Notes: generated from the sequence alone by a model not told the origin. A DNA stretch of 64,000 nt from Streptomyces bottropensis ATCC 25435 (GCF_000383595.1 NZ_KB911581.1:310001-374000), one strand, 5' to 3'. Shown: positions 53,959 through 63,489, numbered from the stretch's first letter. Numbers and translations are program-made.

Positions 53959-54693
53959 TCAGCACGTCGGAGGCGATGGACGAGGCACCCTCAGGATCGG
54001 GTTCCAGGCGAACCAGCCGAGAGCCTCGGCGCCCAGTTCCCAGGGGGCGTTCAGCAGCGCCTTCTCTGTCCTTTCCAGGTCTGTGGTGACCGAGTCCGGC
54101 GCTGGCCCGATGCGCTTCATCAGATCGCCGCGCTTGCGGAAGAACTCCTCGTCCTCGCCGCGCAAGCGACGGATCGCCGCCTTCACGCAAGCAGGCCATC
54201 TCGGCATACCGAAGTGGTCGTCGTGGGTTCCGAGCTGTGGGGCGGCCATGAAGATCAGGAAGTCGTCGTGCGGCAGCTGTTCCTCGAAGTGCATGAGGGT
54301 GTCGATGCGTCTCTTGACGTGCTTCTTGATCTCCCCCAGGAACCCCCAGCCGAAGTCCGTCAACGTCCCGTCGCACCCCGGCCAGACCGCCTCGCGGTCC
54401 AAGATCACGTCCTCCAGTTCCAGCAGACGGAAGGGCTCGCTGCTCCCCAAGGCGTCGAAGGCTTGTCGGGTCAGCCACGTGTTGCGGGCGAACATCGCGC
54501 CATCGTGCAGGTTCTTGCGTCGCTTGCTGGGTGGTGAAGCGTGCGCGTCCTCGATGGGGCCGTTGCGCCACACGAACAGCACGATCCCGTGGGCGGCTGC
54601 CCACCGAAGTCCCTCCGGGGACCGGAATACGCCCATCTCTTCGAGCCTCTGCCGCCCCCACGCCAGTCTTTCCCGCAGCTCTTCGTCCGTCAC
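53959..54693 (-). CDS. Hypothetical protein downstream of the lanthipeptide genes
   Basis: The 244-residue frame from GTG 54693 (TDEELRERLAWGRQRLEEMG) is chosen over longer upstream extension, which is low complexity. The protein is hydrophilic, with KRRKNLHDGAMFARNTWLTRQAFDALGSSEPFRLLELEDVILDREAVWPGCDG, GWGFLGEIKKHVKRRIDTLMHFEEQLPHDDFLIFMAAPQLGTHDDHFGMPRWP and a C-terminal LGWFAWNPIL. I do not recognise a family. No signal peptide or membrane segment is seen. It follows the thiopeptide-type gene in the same direction by about 130 bases, so it may belong to the RiPP operon. Confidence 0.6.
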   Translation of the reverse strand: MTDEELRERLAWGRQRLEEMGVFRSPEGLRWAAAHGIVLFVWRNGPIEDAHASPPSKRRKNLHDGAMFARNTWLTRQAFDALGSSEPFRLLELEDVILDREAVWPGCDGTLTDFGWGFLGEIKKHVKRRIDTLMHFEEQLPHDDFLIFMAAPQLGTHDDHFGMPRWPACVKAAIRRLRGEDEEFFRKRGDLMKRIGPAPDSVTTDLERTEKALLNAPWELGAEALGWFAWNPILRVPRPSPPTC

Positions 54694-54824
54694 GACGCCA
54701 TGCCCTCCACCCTCCGCGGCAGCCGCGCTTACCGGCTGACGACGTCCGTCCCGACGGTATGTGGTGCGACGCACCTGTGACAGGTACTTCGGTGGGCTCA
54801 CGTGAAGTGGCCGTGGAGCGCCGG

Positions 54825-55780
54825 TCAACTACCGAGGACCGTCTCACGTGCCGCTCGTGCCCAGATGGCTTGCTGGCGCGTGGTGAAACCCATGCGGTCC
54901 CAGTGGAAGAGGACGTGCCGTGCCAGGATGCCGCGCAGGCCGAGCTGAAGGCTGCCCGCACGTGCCGCGTCCGCGAGGGTTCGGCCACCCCGCTCCATGC
55001 CTGTCACCCAGTTCCCCAACGGCACAAGTGGGCCGTCGGTGAGTGTGGGGCCGGCGTCGAGCGTCAGGAGGCGCCGTAGCGTGTCCGCCATGCGGCTGAC
55101 CTGGTCCGGGGACACGTCTTCGGGGAGTGGCCGTCGGGCTTCGATCTGCCCCCAGACGTCTCCTTGTTCTCCCCATTCCAGTCCGGCCGCCCGCAGGAAC
55201 AGGGCGGTGACGAGGAGGGAGGTCTCTTTGGCTCCGAGGAGGCCGCCGGTGCCTTCGGCGGCGTGCTGGTGGTAGTGGAGGACGCCGACGCTGTCGGTGT
55301 GGAACAGGGTGTGCCCGAGCATCAATCCTTCCGTACCACCGAACGCGATGGTTTCCGGCTCGTACAGGGAGGACCACCACCCCTTGGCCACGCCCCAGGA
55401 CAGTGCGCTGTCGAGGGCTTCGGTGACCTGCGCGACGGCGTCTTTGATTCGCGCGTCCGGGCTCGCCTGGACGCGCAGGCGCCAGCAAGGGACTTGCGCA
55501 CGAACCACCATGTTCCGACCGGCCCGGTGCGCAGGACCGGCAGGATGTACGCACGGAAGGCGCGTTCCGCGGTGGGGTAGTCGGCGAACTCGATGTTCAC
55601 CTGGTGCCAGCCTGCGGGTGAGGTGGTGAGTGCGGCGCGACCGGCGGCGCGGTACCGCTCAACCGCGTCGGCCAGTCGAGCAGGGGATGTGCGTACCTCG
55701 CCGGCGGCCTCATCGAGGGGCGTTCCCGCGAGGACGGACAGGATGGCGCCCTCCATCGCAGTGGTGCCCGTGTGGTCCAC
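54825..55780 (-). pseudogene. Thiopeptide-type bacteriocin biosynthesis protein (SpaB_C domain), one frameshift
   Basis: GTG 55780 lies after GAGGGGGACGAC. The first frame (MEGAILSVLAGTPLDEAAGEVRTSPARLADAVERYR ... GWHQVNIEFADYPTAERAFRAYILPVL ... GTWWFVRKS) passes into a second frame (PCWRLRVQASPDARIKDAVAQVTEALDSALSWGVAKGWWSSLYEPETIAFGG ... GLRGILARHVLFHWDRMGF). The joint near 55490 is explained by one missing C (AAGTCCCTTGC for AAGTCCCCTTGC). The intact protein of about 310 residues would be the stand-alone elimination (SpaB_C/TIGR03891) component that removes glutamate to form dehydroamino acids. A sequencing error cannot be excluded. Confidence 0.8.
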
Positions 55781-55790
55781 GTCGTCCCCC

Positions 55791-56937
55791 TCAGCACAGG
55801 AGCAGGCAGGCATCCCAGTCGGTGGCGGGCGCGGCCCCCGGTTCGGCGCACTGGAAGGCCAGGGCCGCTCCTGCCGCCCCTTCGAGGAAGCCGGCTTCTT
55901 CCGGAGGGGGAGGGCGAGGGAGCGTTCACGCAGTTCGGGGAGCCGGTCCGTGAACACCGTGGGGGCCTCGGCGTCCTCAGCGACACGTTGCACGGTGCGC
56001 AGGAGGCCGCCGACTCCGTGGCACAGGCCGCGGGTGGTGAGCTGGTCGAGCTGGTGCGGGTCGGACAGGCATAACAGGAGAGCGCGTTCGGCCATCCTCT
56101 TGCGGTCCTCGTCGCCCAGGGCGATCGCAGCGAGCTGCTGCGCACGAGCCAGTCCGGGGACGCCGTAGCACCAGGACGGTGCGGTCGGCGCCACGGGTGT
56201 CGGGTTTGTATCGGTGATCCAGCGCGGCCAGCGAGTTCCGCGGTGGTCGCTGCGGCGTATGCGGTCGAGCCAGTGGCAAATGCGGGCCATGGCGGTGTCA
56301 TGGTCGTTCACGGTGATGCCGTGGCGCTTGGCCAGTGCGAGGAGGGCGAGCGGGCCGGCGATGCCATGGGCGAGACCGGCGTTGGCATGACCGCCCGGCG
56401 TTGCCGCCTGGTGGCTGGCCGGGGCATGCTCGACCCACCAGCCGGGAAGCGGCTGCCCCTTGGGCCCGGTCACAGGTTCGCTGAGCCGCACCAGGTACTC
56501 CAGGACGGCCTTGAGCTCGTCGCTCTCCGGCAGGCGCCGCAGCAGAAGGGCACCGAGCCCGGTCAGGCCCCGGAACAGGTCGTACTCGGCGAAGCTGGCG
56601 TAGCGGCCCTGGCCGATGCGCGCGTGGGCGGCAGCCAGGCGGCGGCGGGTGTGTGCGGCGACACTGGTGTCCAGTGCGTGCAGTGCTCCGGCGTAGCGGT
56701 CGCTGTTGGTGGCGGCGAGGTGCAGGACGTACGTCATCGCGGGTGCGCCGAGGAACAGGCTGGCATCGTCTCCGTCGATCAGGGGGCCGACGGCGGCGAG
56801 TTGCCGGTGTACGGACTGCCATGGGGCGAGCCCGCGCCGGGCTCGTTCTATGTGGAGCAGGGTGATGCCGAGGGGGCCGTGCGCGAGGGACTGCCGGGTG
56901 GCCAGGTCGGCCCCGGGGGCGGGCGGGGCGGTGGTCA
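55791..56937 (-). pseudogene. LanC-type lanthionine synthetase/cyclase, frameshift near 3' end
   Basis: GTG 56937 overlaps the dehydratase stop (GTGA). The ~380-residue protein has NAGLAHGIAGPLALLALAKRHG, the zinc ligands in PSWCYGVPGLARAQQL and GLCHGVGGLLRTVQR, and the alpha/alpha toroid repeats of LanC cyclases, which form lanthionine rings. After RSLALPLRK one base is missing (AAGAAGCC where AAGGAAGCC is expected, near 55892); the shifted frame ends EAGFLEGAAGAALAFQCAEPG ... WDACLLLC. Only the last ~35 residues are affected, but they include a conserved GAAGAALAF segment. Confidence 0.82.
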
Positions 56938-59645
56938 CCGCGGGGCTCCTTGGGTGCGGGCGGTCCAGGACAGGGCGGCGGCGCGGGCGAGGCGGCGGCA
57001 GGTGGCTTCGCTGCCGGGGTCGATGCCGGTGGTGCGGTTGTGGTGCATGTGCAGTAGGGATGGCAGTACGGCGGCTGGGTCGGCACCGTTGCCTTTGAGT
57101 GCCTGGTGGTAGGCGGTGAGGGCGTCTCGGCGCCGGGCCCACGATGTGGCGACGTAGGCGCAGTCGGGCAGGGACCGCAGGGAGGCGTGGTCGGGGTCCG
57201 GGGTGCTGAGACGGATGGCCGTGGTGAGTACGTCGCGGGGTGCGGGGTCGCCGTCGTTCTTCAGAAGGTTGGTGGTGAGCCATGCCCGGCTGTCTGCGGG
57301 TGAGCCGAGGAAGGCGTCGGCGATGTCCACGAAGCTGGCGGCGGTGACGGCAGGCCGCAGGCGATCGGGGATGGGTAGGGCCAGCTGCGCGAGCGCGGCG
57401 GCGGAGTCCGCGGCGAAGAACCGTTCGGCGGCCTCGAGGACGGTGCCGGTGCCGTAGCGGCCGGTCTCCGGCTCGTCGGTGGCCCATTGCACGCGCTGGA
57501 TCAGACCCTCGGCGCGTAGCTCTGCGGCCCACGCGGCGACGCGCTGTGCGGCGTGGCCGAAGGCATGCGGGTCTGGCAGGCGGAGCCGCAGTCGCAGGTG
57601 GCTGTCGGGGTCGGCGTAGCGGGTGAACCACCAGGTCGGCTCCTCGGTTCCCCAGTCGCTCAGCAGCCGCGGCAGGTGGGTGGTCAGCACCTCCGGCGTG
57701 CGGTCGGAGTTGCCGTACAGCTTGAGGTACGCCCACTCGCTCGCGCCCGGTATCCGGCCGGAGGTGCGGCTCACCACGGTCGCGGTCCGGGAGATGGATG
57801 TGAGGGTGGGCGGCTGGTCGGCGGCGAAGGGCACGGTGATCTCATGCGCGCGTCCCACCCAGCCGAACGCGCTCTCCGGGGGCGCCTCGTGGAGCACCAC
57901 CGTTCCGTTTCGGTCCAGTTCGGCCTGGAGAAGTTGGACGTGGGCGGGGATGTCGAGGTCCAGGCGCAGCCGCTGGTCGTCGCTGCCGACATAGACGGTG
58001 CGCGGCACGCCGTAGCGGATGCGCCAGTCGGTTAAGCGGAAGGCCCAGTTGTCCCCGCCGAGGTCTCGGGCGCGGAGTCGCCAGCACGCGGCGGACAGGA
58101 TGGTGCGGCCGACGCGTACTTCGGGCAGGAACGGTAGTTGGGCTGCCGCGCCCCAGGCGAAGGGCAGCAGGACCGCGGCGTGCGAGCGGTGCAGTTCGCA
58201 CACGAAGCGGACCAGTGGATGGGTGGCGTTGGCGAGTTCCACGGCGTTCATGACCGACGGCTCGACGGGCCGGCCGGTGGCAAGCTGCACCAGGTACAGG
58301 CGCTGGGAGTCGGCGACGACGCCGAGGCCGTCCAGGTCGAGGGTGGCGTGCGGGTTGTGCTCGCTGACGGATAGCACCTTCGGCACGACGGCCGGGGCGC
58401 GGGCGACGTTGTACGTGGGCAGCCGCAGCGGCGGGCTGGAGACCTGGCCTCGGGTGGCGCCGGCGGCGAGCGTCGGCAGGTTGGCGTACGCGGCGATCAT
58501 CCGCTCCCGGTCGGGTCGCTCCAGCATGGTCAGGAAGCGGCCGGTGGTGGTGCCGGCGGCGAGGGAGAGCCCGGCCGTGATCAGGGCGAACCGGCCTCGC
58601 TCCAGGTCCTTCAGGGAGGGCGACAGCACGGTGAAGCACAGTTCGACGTGCGCGGGAACCTGGTCGGGCTCGCCGAGGGACAGCGCCTGGATGTCCTCCT
58701 CGCTGAGGACGATCTCGCGCTGGTCGCTGAGGGCTGCGTTCTGGGCGAGGGCGAGGAGGTACTCGTCGCGGCGGCTTATCGCCAGCACTGGGCGCTTCAG
58801 GACCGTGCCGCGGTAGCCGACCGGAAAGCCGAGGCCGGTGTCCGGGTCGGTGAGGTCCCGCAAGGGGACGATGGCGCCCATGCTGTAGCGCTCCAGGAAC
58901 CGCGCCCGGTAATCACTCCACGCCGGAGAGCCGTTCGGGTACGGCGTGACCCGGGCCATGACCTCCAGGGCGCGCTCAGCCTCACGTGTCACGATCTCCG
59001 GGAGGACGATGTCGAGGTCGGGCCGTAGGTTGACGACCAGGGTGCGGTCCGTGATGCCGGTGAGGGCATTCATCCTTGCGCCGGCCTGTGCGCGGAGAGA
59101 GCGTTGTTTGTCCAGTGGGCCGCTGTCGTGGGCGCTGAGGAGCGTGCGAATCTGCCGCAGCTTTCTGGCCGTGTCGGAGGCGACTTCGGCTGTTTCGAGC
59201 TGGTCGACCAGGTGACCGAGCGCGTCGTCGCACGTCATGGGGGCGTGCAGGCTGCCCAGCAGCACGCGGTGCGCGACAAGGCTGCGCAGCATGTCCTCGA
59301 TCATCGCAGGCGGGGTGTCGGGGTAGTCGCTGGACAGCTTGGCCGTGAGTTCGCTGACCTTTATGGGTGTACGGGCGAGAGCCAGTACCGCTTCGACGGC
59401 CGGGGTGCGCCGTAGCCGCGTATCGGTGGGGCCGTCAGCGCTGCCCGGCTGGTGCTGCACAGTGATGCTGCCCCCTCGCACGGTGCAGGTGGGGTCGACG
59501 ATGACATGCAGGTGCCGCAGGACGGCCAGGTCGCGTTCCAGGACGGTGATGACGTCCTTCAGCCATACCGCGTCGGCGCGGGCGAAGGCGCGGTGTTCGG
59601 CGCCCCACTGGACTCGGGCTGTACCCCCGACACGTATGGGTGCGG
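56935..59645 (-). pseudogene. Lantibiotic dehydratase (LanB), 5' end removed by an ISKra4-type stub
   Basis: Sequence related to LanB proteins is open from about 59645 (RVQWGAEHRAFARADAVWLKDVITVLERDLAVLRHLHVIVDP) to the stop at 56935, some 900 codons. Landmarks are TRLRRTPAVEAVLALARTPI, SPAWSDYRARFLERYSMGAIVPL, HVELCFTVLSPSLKDLERGRFALITAGLSLAAGTTTGRFL and the C-terminal EWAYLKLYGNSDRTPEVLTTHLPRLL. Full-length LanB is about 1000 residues, so roughly the first 100 are gone; no start codon exists before GTG 59481. The family glutamylates Ser/Thr of a precursor peptide. A TTA leucine codon at 58033-58035 would make it bldA-dependent. Confidence 0.85.
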
Positions 59646-59924
59646 GACTACCTCACCGGACACCTTGACCAGTTGCACTACGACACCGCACTCGAAGCGG
59701 GCTGGCCCATAGCCACCGGCTCGGTCGAAGGCGCCTGCCGTCACCTCATCGGCGACCGCCTCGACATCACCGGCGCCCGCTGGGGCCTCGCCGGCGCCGA
59801 GGCCGTCCTCAAGCTCCGCGCCGTCCACGCCAACGACGACCTCGACCCCTACCTCGCCTACCACCACACCCGCGAACACCAGCGCACCTACCCCGACCAG
59901 CACAACTACCAACTCGGAGCCTGA
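59640..59924 (+). pseudogene. C-terminal fragment of an ISKra4-family transposase
   Basis: VRDYLTGHLDQLHYDTALEAGWPIATGSVEGACRHLIGDRLDITGARWGLAGAEAVLKLRAVHANDDLDPYLAYHHTREHQRTYP is the C-terminal ~90 residues of ISKra4-type transposases, with the Glu of GSVEGACRHL in the catalytic block. The N-terminal 80% is missing. It abuts the LanB truncation point exactly. Confidence 0.85.
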
Positions 59925-59968
59925 TCAACGACCTTCCCCGGAGAGGATCCGCACCCATCGTCTTCTGC

Positions 59969-60118
59969 ATGCGCGACGACTCGGTGTGGCTGCGCTGCAG
60001 GGCCGGTCACGAGGCGCGAGAGCCTCGTTTGGACGCCGCCTGGTACAACCGCAATTCCAGTCCGGTAGACCAGTGGCACCCGACCCTTGAGGACGGGCTG
60101 CGTCACCCCGGCCACTGA
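59969..60118 (+). CDS. Small hypothetical protein (49 aa)
   Basis: The frame MRDDSVWLRCRAGHEAREPRLDAAWYNRNSSPVDQWHPTLEDGLRHPGH has a coherent Trp/His/Arg-rich composition and a full stop, suggesting a real short gene or the end of one. There is no good ribosome site before the ATG, and VFC precedes it in frame. Function unknown. Confidence 0.35.
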   Translation: MRDDSVWLRCRAGHEAREPRLDAAWYNRNSSPVDQWHPTLEDGLRHPGH

Positions 60119-60212
60119 CCCCGAAACCCCTCACCCCTGCCCCTGGATATCGCCGGCGCCGGAGGACCGGCCTGGTCAGACCGTCAGCTCCGCAGCCACT
60201 TAGGGGTTTCAC

Positions 60213-60911
60213 ATGCGCCTTCACACCACGACCGCCCTCAGTCTGAGCGTCCTCACCGTCCTGGCCATGGCGGGCTGCTCCACCGGCAGCACGCCCACTG
60301 ACGGTCCGGTCTTCCCCGCCTCCGCGCCCAAACAGCAGGAAGGCAAGCACGCTCCGGCACTCGCACCGCTGTCCTCGGCCGAGCTGAGCAAGCGCCTTTT
60401 GGACGAGCGGGACCTCGGCGAGGGATATCTCCGCAAGCCACAGCAGCCCAGGGGACATGACGACGTCATAGCGTCCGGTTGCCCGGCCCTGGACGAGCTC
60501 GGCGGCGCGGCTGTTGTCGGTGGCGGCCTCGACTTCCCGCGCAAGGCGAAGACGTCCTTCACCTATGCCCACGGCAGCAACTCGGAGGTGGCGGAGGAGT
60601 TGTACAGCGACACCGAGGAGAGGCTCTCGAATGGCGTGGGCCGGATCTTCGAAGCGATGACCTCCTGCCCCACGTACCAGCTCTTCTTCGGCAGCACCCC
60701 TGTCAAGGTGTCGACTCAGAAGGTGGCCGCGGCCCGGCTGGGCGATGAGCTGTGGAGCCAACTGCTCACCTTCACCGGCAGTGGACGCAGCCACCTCGTC
60801 AAGCAGACAGCTGTCCGCACTGGGACGGTGGTCGTCGTGGTCTCCGGCAGCCCCGGCCTTGTTGATGCCCACTTGGCGAAGGCGGTCGACAAGGCTCACA
60901 GCGCGGGCTGA
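60213..60911 (+). CDS. Lipoprotein with PknH-like sensor domain
   Basis: The 232-residue protein from ATG 60213 has a lipoprotein signal (MRLHTTTALSLSVLTVLAMAGC, lipobox AMAGC) and a Thr/Pro/Gln linker. The external domain has LSSAELSKRLLDERDLGEGYLRKPQQP, SGCPALDELGG, EVAEELYSDTEERLSNGVGRIFEAMTSCPTYQLFFG and VVVVSGSPGLVDAHLAKAVDKA. The two cysteines (about 91 and 153) fit the disulfide of PknH-like extracellular sensor domains, found in many Streptomyces lipoproteins. It has AGGGG before the ATG and is monocistronic. Ligand unknown. Confidence 0.85.
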   Translation: MRLHTTTALSLSVLTVLAMAGCSTGSTPTDGPVFPASAPKQQEGKHAPALAPLSSAELSKRLLDERDLGEGYLRKPQQPRGHDDVIASGCPALDELGGAAVVGGGLDFPRKAKTSFTYAHGSNSEVAEELYSDTEERLSNGVGRIFEAMTSCPTYQLFFGSTPVKVSTQKVAAARLGDELWSQLLTFTGSGRSHLVKQTAVRTGTVVVVVSGSPGLVDAHLAKAVDKAHSAG

Positions 60912-60926
60912 GCCCGCCACCCGGAA

Positions 60927-61529
60927 TTACTGAGTGCCTTCGGCGCACGCGGCGACTGCCTTCTGCAGGCCAGTGAAGTCGGTCTCCAGCGGGTTGAGGC
61001 GCTTGAGGCTGGACGGCCTGATGCTCTTCTGGCCGGGACACCGCTCATCCAGGACCCGGGTGGGCAGGACGTAGAAGGTCCACTGGCCGAGGTCCAGGGG
61101 ATCGAGGGTCTGCTTGTCCTGGTGATGCAGCAGGCAGAAGACGTACACGTCCGAGCGGCGCAGTACTTCGGCCGAGGTGGTGCCAGTCTCTGCGTCCCAG
61201 CCGGCAGCCGGCGCGATGCCGAACTGGACCTTCGACGCCCCGGACTGCGCCCACGATTGCAGGTAGGCCGTCGACTTCACCTCGACGCGCCACCCTTCGG
61301 GCGTGCGGATGTCGACGGTGTCCCATTCGGTGCGGGTGCCGGCTGCCGCGCCCAGGGCCGTGGCCACGAGATACTCGGCCAGGACACCCCGCATAGTGTT
61401 GTTGGCCAGGTCGGAGCAGGCCCAGCTCCAGAACTCGCCGAGTCTACCTACTGCTTCGCCGTTGGCCCGTATCGGCTCGCTGCCGCCGCGGCGCGTGATG
61501 ACCAGCGGGCCAAGATCGGCGTTGCTCAT
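60927..61529 (-). CDS. PD-(D/E)XK nuclease-like protein of the mobilisation region
   Basis: ATG 61529 follows GAGGAGAGC. The 200-residue protein shows MRGVLAEYLVATALGAA (Glu52), EWDTVDIRTPEGWRVEVKSTAYLQSWAQ (Asp73, Glu83-Val-Lys85) and a helical C-terminus. The order Glu...Asp...ExK followed by a Ser/Thr is the PD-(D/E)XK nuclease core, so DNA cleavage is plausible but unproven. It is the first gene downstream of the relaxase operon in the same direction, and a truncated second copy accompanies the relaxase fragment at 52.4 kb, so the two travel together. It may be a plasmid-borne defence, entry-exclusion or DNA-processing factor. Confidence 0.7.
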   Translation of the reverse strand: MSNADLGPLVITRRGGSEPIRANGEAVGRLGEFWSWACSDLANNTMRGVLAEYLVATALGAAAGTRTEWDTVDIRTPEGWRVEVKSTAYLQSWAQSGASKVQFGIAPAAGWDAETGTTSAEVLRRSDVYVFCLLHHQDKQTLDPLDLGQWTFYVLPTRVLDERCPGQKSIRPSSLKRLNPLETDFTGLQKAVAACAEGTQ

Positions 61530-62307
61530 GCTCTCCTCCTGACGACGGCCTGCGGCGAATGGAGCTCAGCCTGACAGCAGTCACTGACAACGGAGTTGGG
61601 ACCTTCCCGGAGCGGGGCCGCTGTCACCGAATCCGTTGGGTGACGCGAGCTGACGGGTCCGACCATGGCGTGGTCGGGCCCGTCAGTCGTTTGCCGACCT
61701 GGAAACGGTTCCTCCGATCGACGTGTCAGGGTTGCCGGTAATCGGCGCGGAAGAGCCTGCCTGTCTGGCCGGGTGATTACCGTGACCGGTGCGGACTGGA
61801 CGTCAGCGGTGTGACCGCAGGAGGGGTCTGCTCAGCGACCTGCGGGTTGGATCGGGCGCGGGCAGTGGTGCTGCGGGCTTGTTCGGCCCGGGCGCGCGGG
61901 CCGGGCGCGTGGCGTTCGCCGAGGCGCTGGACGCGCCAGGTGAGGACTTCGGCCGGTGAGCGGGCATCGTCCAGCGGGCGTTGCCCGGCCGCTTGTTGGA
62001 GCAGGGTGGCGGGGTCGTGGCCTGCGCGTTCGGCTTCCGCGAGCACGGCAGCCAATGCGTCCCAGGAGGCTTCGTCGAGGACCTGTTCGGCGTAGGCGGG
62101 CACGGCCTTGCGCAGATGTTCGGCGTATCGGCGTGTGGTGTCGGCCGGCGGCTTGCGTTCGGCGAGCCGTGCCAGCGGGGCCGGTGCCGCCTGCCCGTAC
62201 GCGGCTTGAAGGTGGAGCAGGGTCTGCTGGGCTGCGGCGACCTGCTGGTCGTGGTGGTGCAGGACGCTTCTGCGGCGTACGGCGATGACGGCGAGGATGG
62301 CGGCGTC
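61336..62307. repeat. Direct repeat copy 2 (partner at 52411-53375)
   Basis: This is the intact copy: it covers the first part of the nuclease-like gene, the spacer with the hairpin and the last ~530 bases of the relaxase gene. The two copies flank the lanthipeptide debris and lipoprotein gene, 8 kb in all. Confidence 0.88.
61651..61688 (-). terminator. Long hairpin between relaxase and nuclease-like gene
   Basis: The arms CTGACGGGTCCGACCATG and its near complement pair over about 18 positions with two G-U pairs. The same structure with compensating changes is present in repeat copy 1 (52724-52761), so it is conserved. It likely ends relaxase transcription, or is a site used in transfer. Confidence 0.65.
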
Positions 62308-63489
62308 CACGAGCATGGCTACGAGGCTGTCGTCGGCGGGGTGGGTGCTCATGGTCTTCAGGGCGCCGCGGATGGCGCGGGCATGCTGATGGCCCACGCG
62401 GGCACGGGTGTTGACCGCGTACTCGAACGCGAAGGCCGCCTGGCGCAGCTCGGAGCGGAGGTGGGCGGGGGCGAGTGCGGGCAGGGCGTAGAGGATCTCC
62501 CCGAACGCCACCAGATGCGCTGAGGCTGTGGCCGGGTTGTCCTGGGCGAGGTGGTGGGGGATGCGCTCGATGGTGGCGGTGGCCTGGTGCCACGGGTTCG
62601 GCCGAGGCCGGCCTGCTGGTTGCGGGGCGGCGGGTTCGGTGGCGGCGAGGCGTTCCTGGATCTTGGGCAGGGACAGGTCGGTGGCGAGACTGGAGCCGGA
62701 GTACCAGATGGGCTCGAAGTCGGTGTTGGTGTCGTCGGGCAGGGCCACCTTGTAGCCCTTGAGGTCCCCGGAGGGCAGGGTGCGGGTTTCGACCTGCAGG
62801 CCCGCGTCGGCGAGCAGGTTCAGGAACTCCTCCACACTGTGAGCGTGGGAGACCGCGGTGCGCACCATGCGGCGCAGCTGCTCGCGCGCCGCCCGGTCGC
62901 GTCCGTTGCGGGCGGCCTTCTCCGTCTCCGCCCGGGTGGGGCGCTTGGCGGCGGGCCAGGTGTCTCGGTCGCGGTTGACCTGGTGGAGGCCGAAGTCGGT
63001 CTCGATCTCGCTGAGTTCTGTCATGACGCGGTGGTAGTCGTTCCAGTTGCGCGGCGGGCGCAGGTCCCCGCGCATCTTGGTGGCGACGATGTGGATGTGG
63101 TCGTCCGCGTGGCGCACGGCGATCCAGCGGCAGCCATCCGGATCACCGTGTGGGGCGATGCCGGTGGCGTTCAGGACGCGGCGGGCGATGGTGGCCCACT
63201 CGGCGTCGGTCAGGGTGCGGTCCTCGGGTGCGGCACGGAGCGAGCAGTGCCACACATGCCCCTCCGGGGCCTGGTCGCCGACCTGCTTGACCCGCAGGTC
63301 GAGGGCCTTGACGAGCTGCTCCATCCGCTCCTTGTGGCTGGGGCTGTCTTCGGGTCCGGGGTCGGGGGCGAAGCCGTCCCAGGAGGCAACGATGTGCTGG
63401 TCGGTGTGCACGGTCGCCGTACCCGGACCGAAGAGGTAGATCAGCACGCCCCGGGTCCTGCTGCCCGGCTTGACGATGTTCGCGATCAC
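61777..63489 (-). CDS. Relaxase / mobilisation nuclease (MobA/VirD2-type)
   Basis: The 570-residue protein starts in the MobC stop (ATGA overlap). The N-terminal ~200 residues are the relaxase domain: MIANIVKPGSRTRGVLIYLFG, WHCSLRAAPEDRTLTDAEWATIARRVL and the metal-binding three-histidine motif RHADDHIHIVATKMRGD (His127, His131, His133). The nucleophilic Tyr is likely Y18. The rest is a long helical tail (NPWHQATATIERIPHHLAQ, VRRRSVLHHHDQQVAAAQQTLLHLQAAYGQA) seen in actinobacterial mobilisation proteins. It should nick oriT and lead conjugative transfer with MobC. The 3' end is duplicated at 52.9-53.4 kb. Confidence 0.88.
   Translation of the reverse strand: MIANIVKPGSRTRGVLIYLFGPGTATVHTDQHIVASWDGFAPDPGPEDSPSHKERMEQLVKALDLRVKQVGDQAPEGHVWHCSLRAAPEDRTLTDAEWATIARRVLNATGIAPHGDPDGCRWIAVRHADDHIHIVATKMRGDLRPPRNWNDYHRVMTELSEIETDFGLHQVNRDRDTWPAAKRPTRAETEKAARNGRDRAAREQLRRMVRTAVSHAHSVEEFLNLLADAGLQVETRTLPSGDLKGYKVALPDDTNTDFEPIWYSGSSLATDLSLPKIQERLAATEPAAPQPAGRPRPNPWHQATATIERIPHHLAQDNPATASAHLVAFGEILYALPALAPAHLRSELRQAAFAFEYAVNTRARVGHQHARAIRGALKTMSTHPADDSLVAMLVDAAILAVIAVRRRSVLHHHDQQVAAAQQTLLHLQAAYGQAAPAPLARLAERKPPADTTRRYAEHLRKAVPAYAEQVLDEASWDALAAVLAEAERAGHDPATLLQQAAGQRPLDDARSPAEVLTWRVQRLGERHAPGPRARAEQARSTTARARSNPQVAEQTPPAVTPLTSSPHRSR

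Noticed and set aside
55322..57736. A single 800-codon gene spanning LanC and part of LanB
   Set aside because: The frame is antisense-shifted relative to LanB before 56.94 kb and is only meaningful from the LanC start; the first part is out-of-frame LanB.
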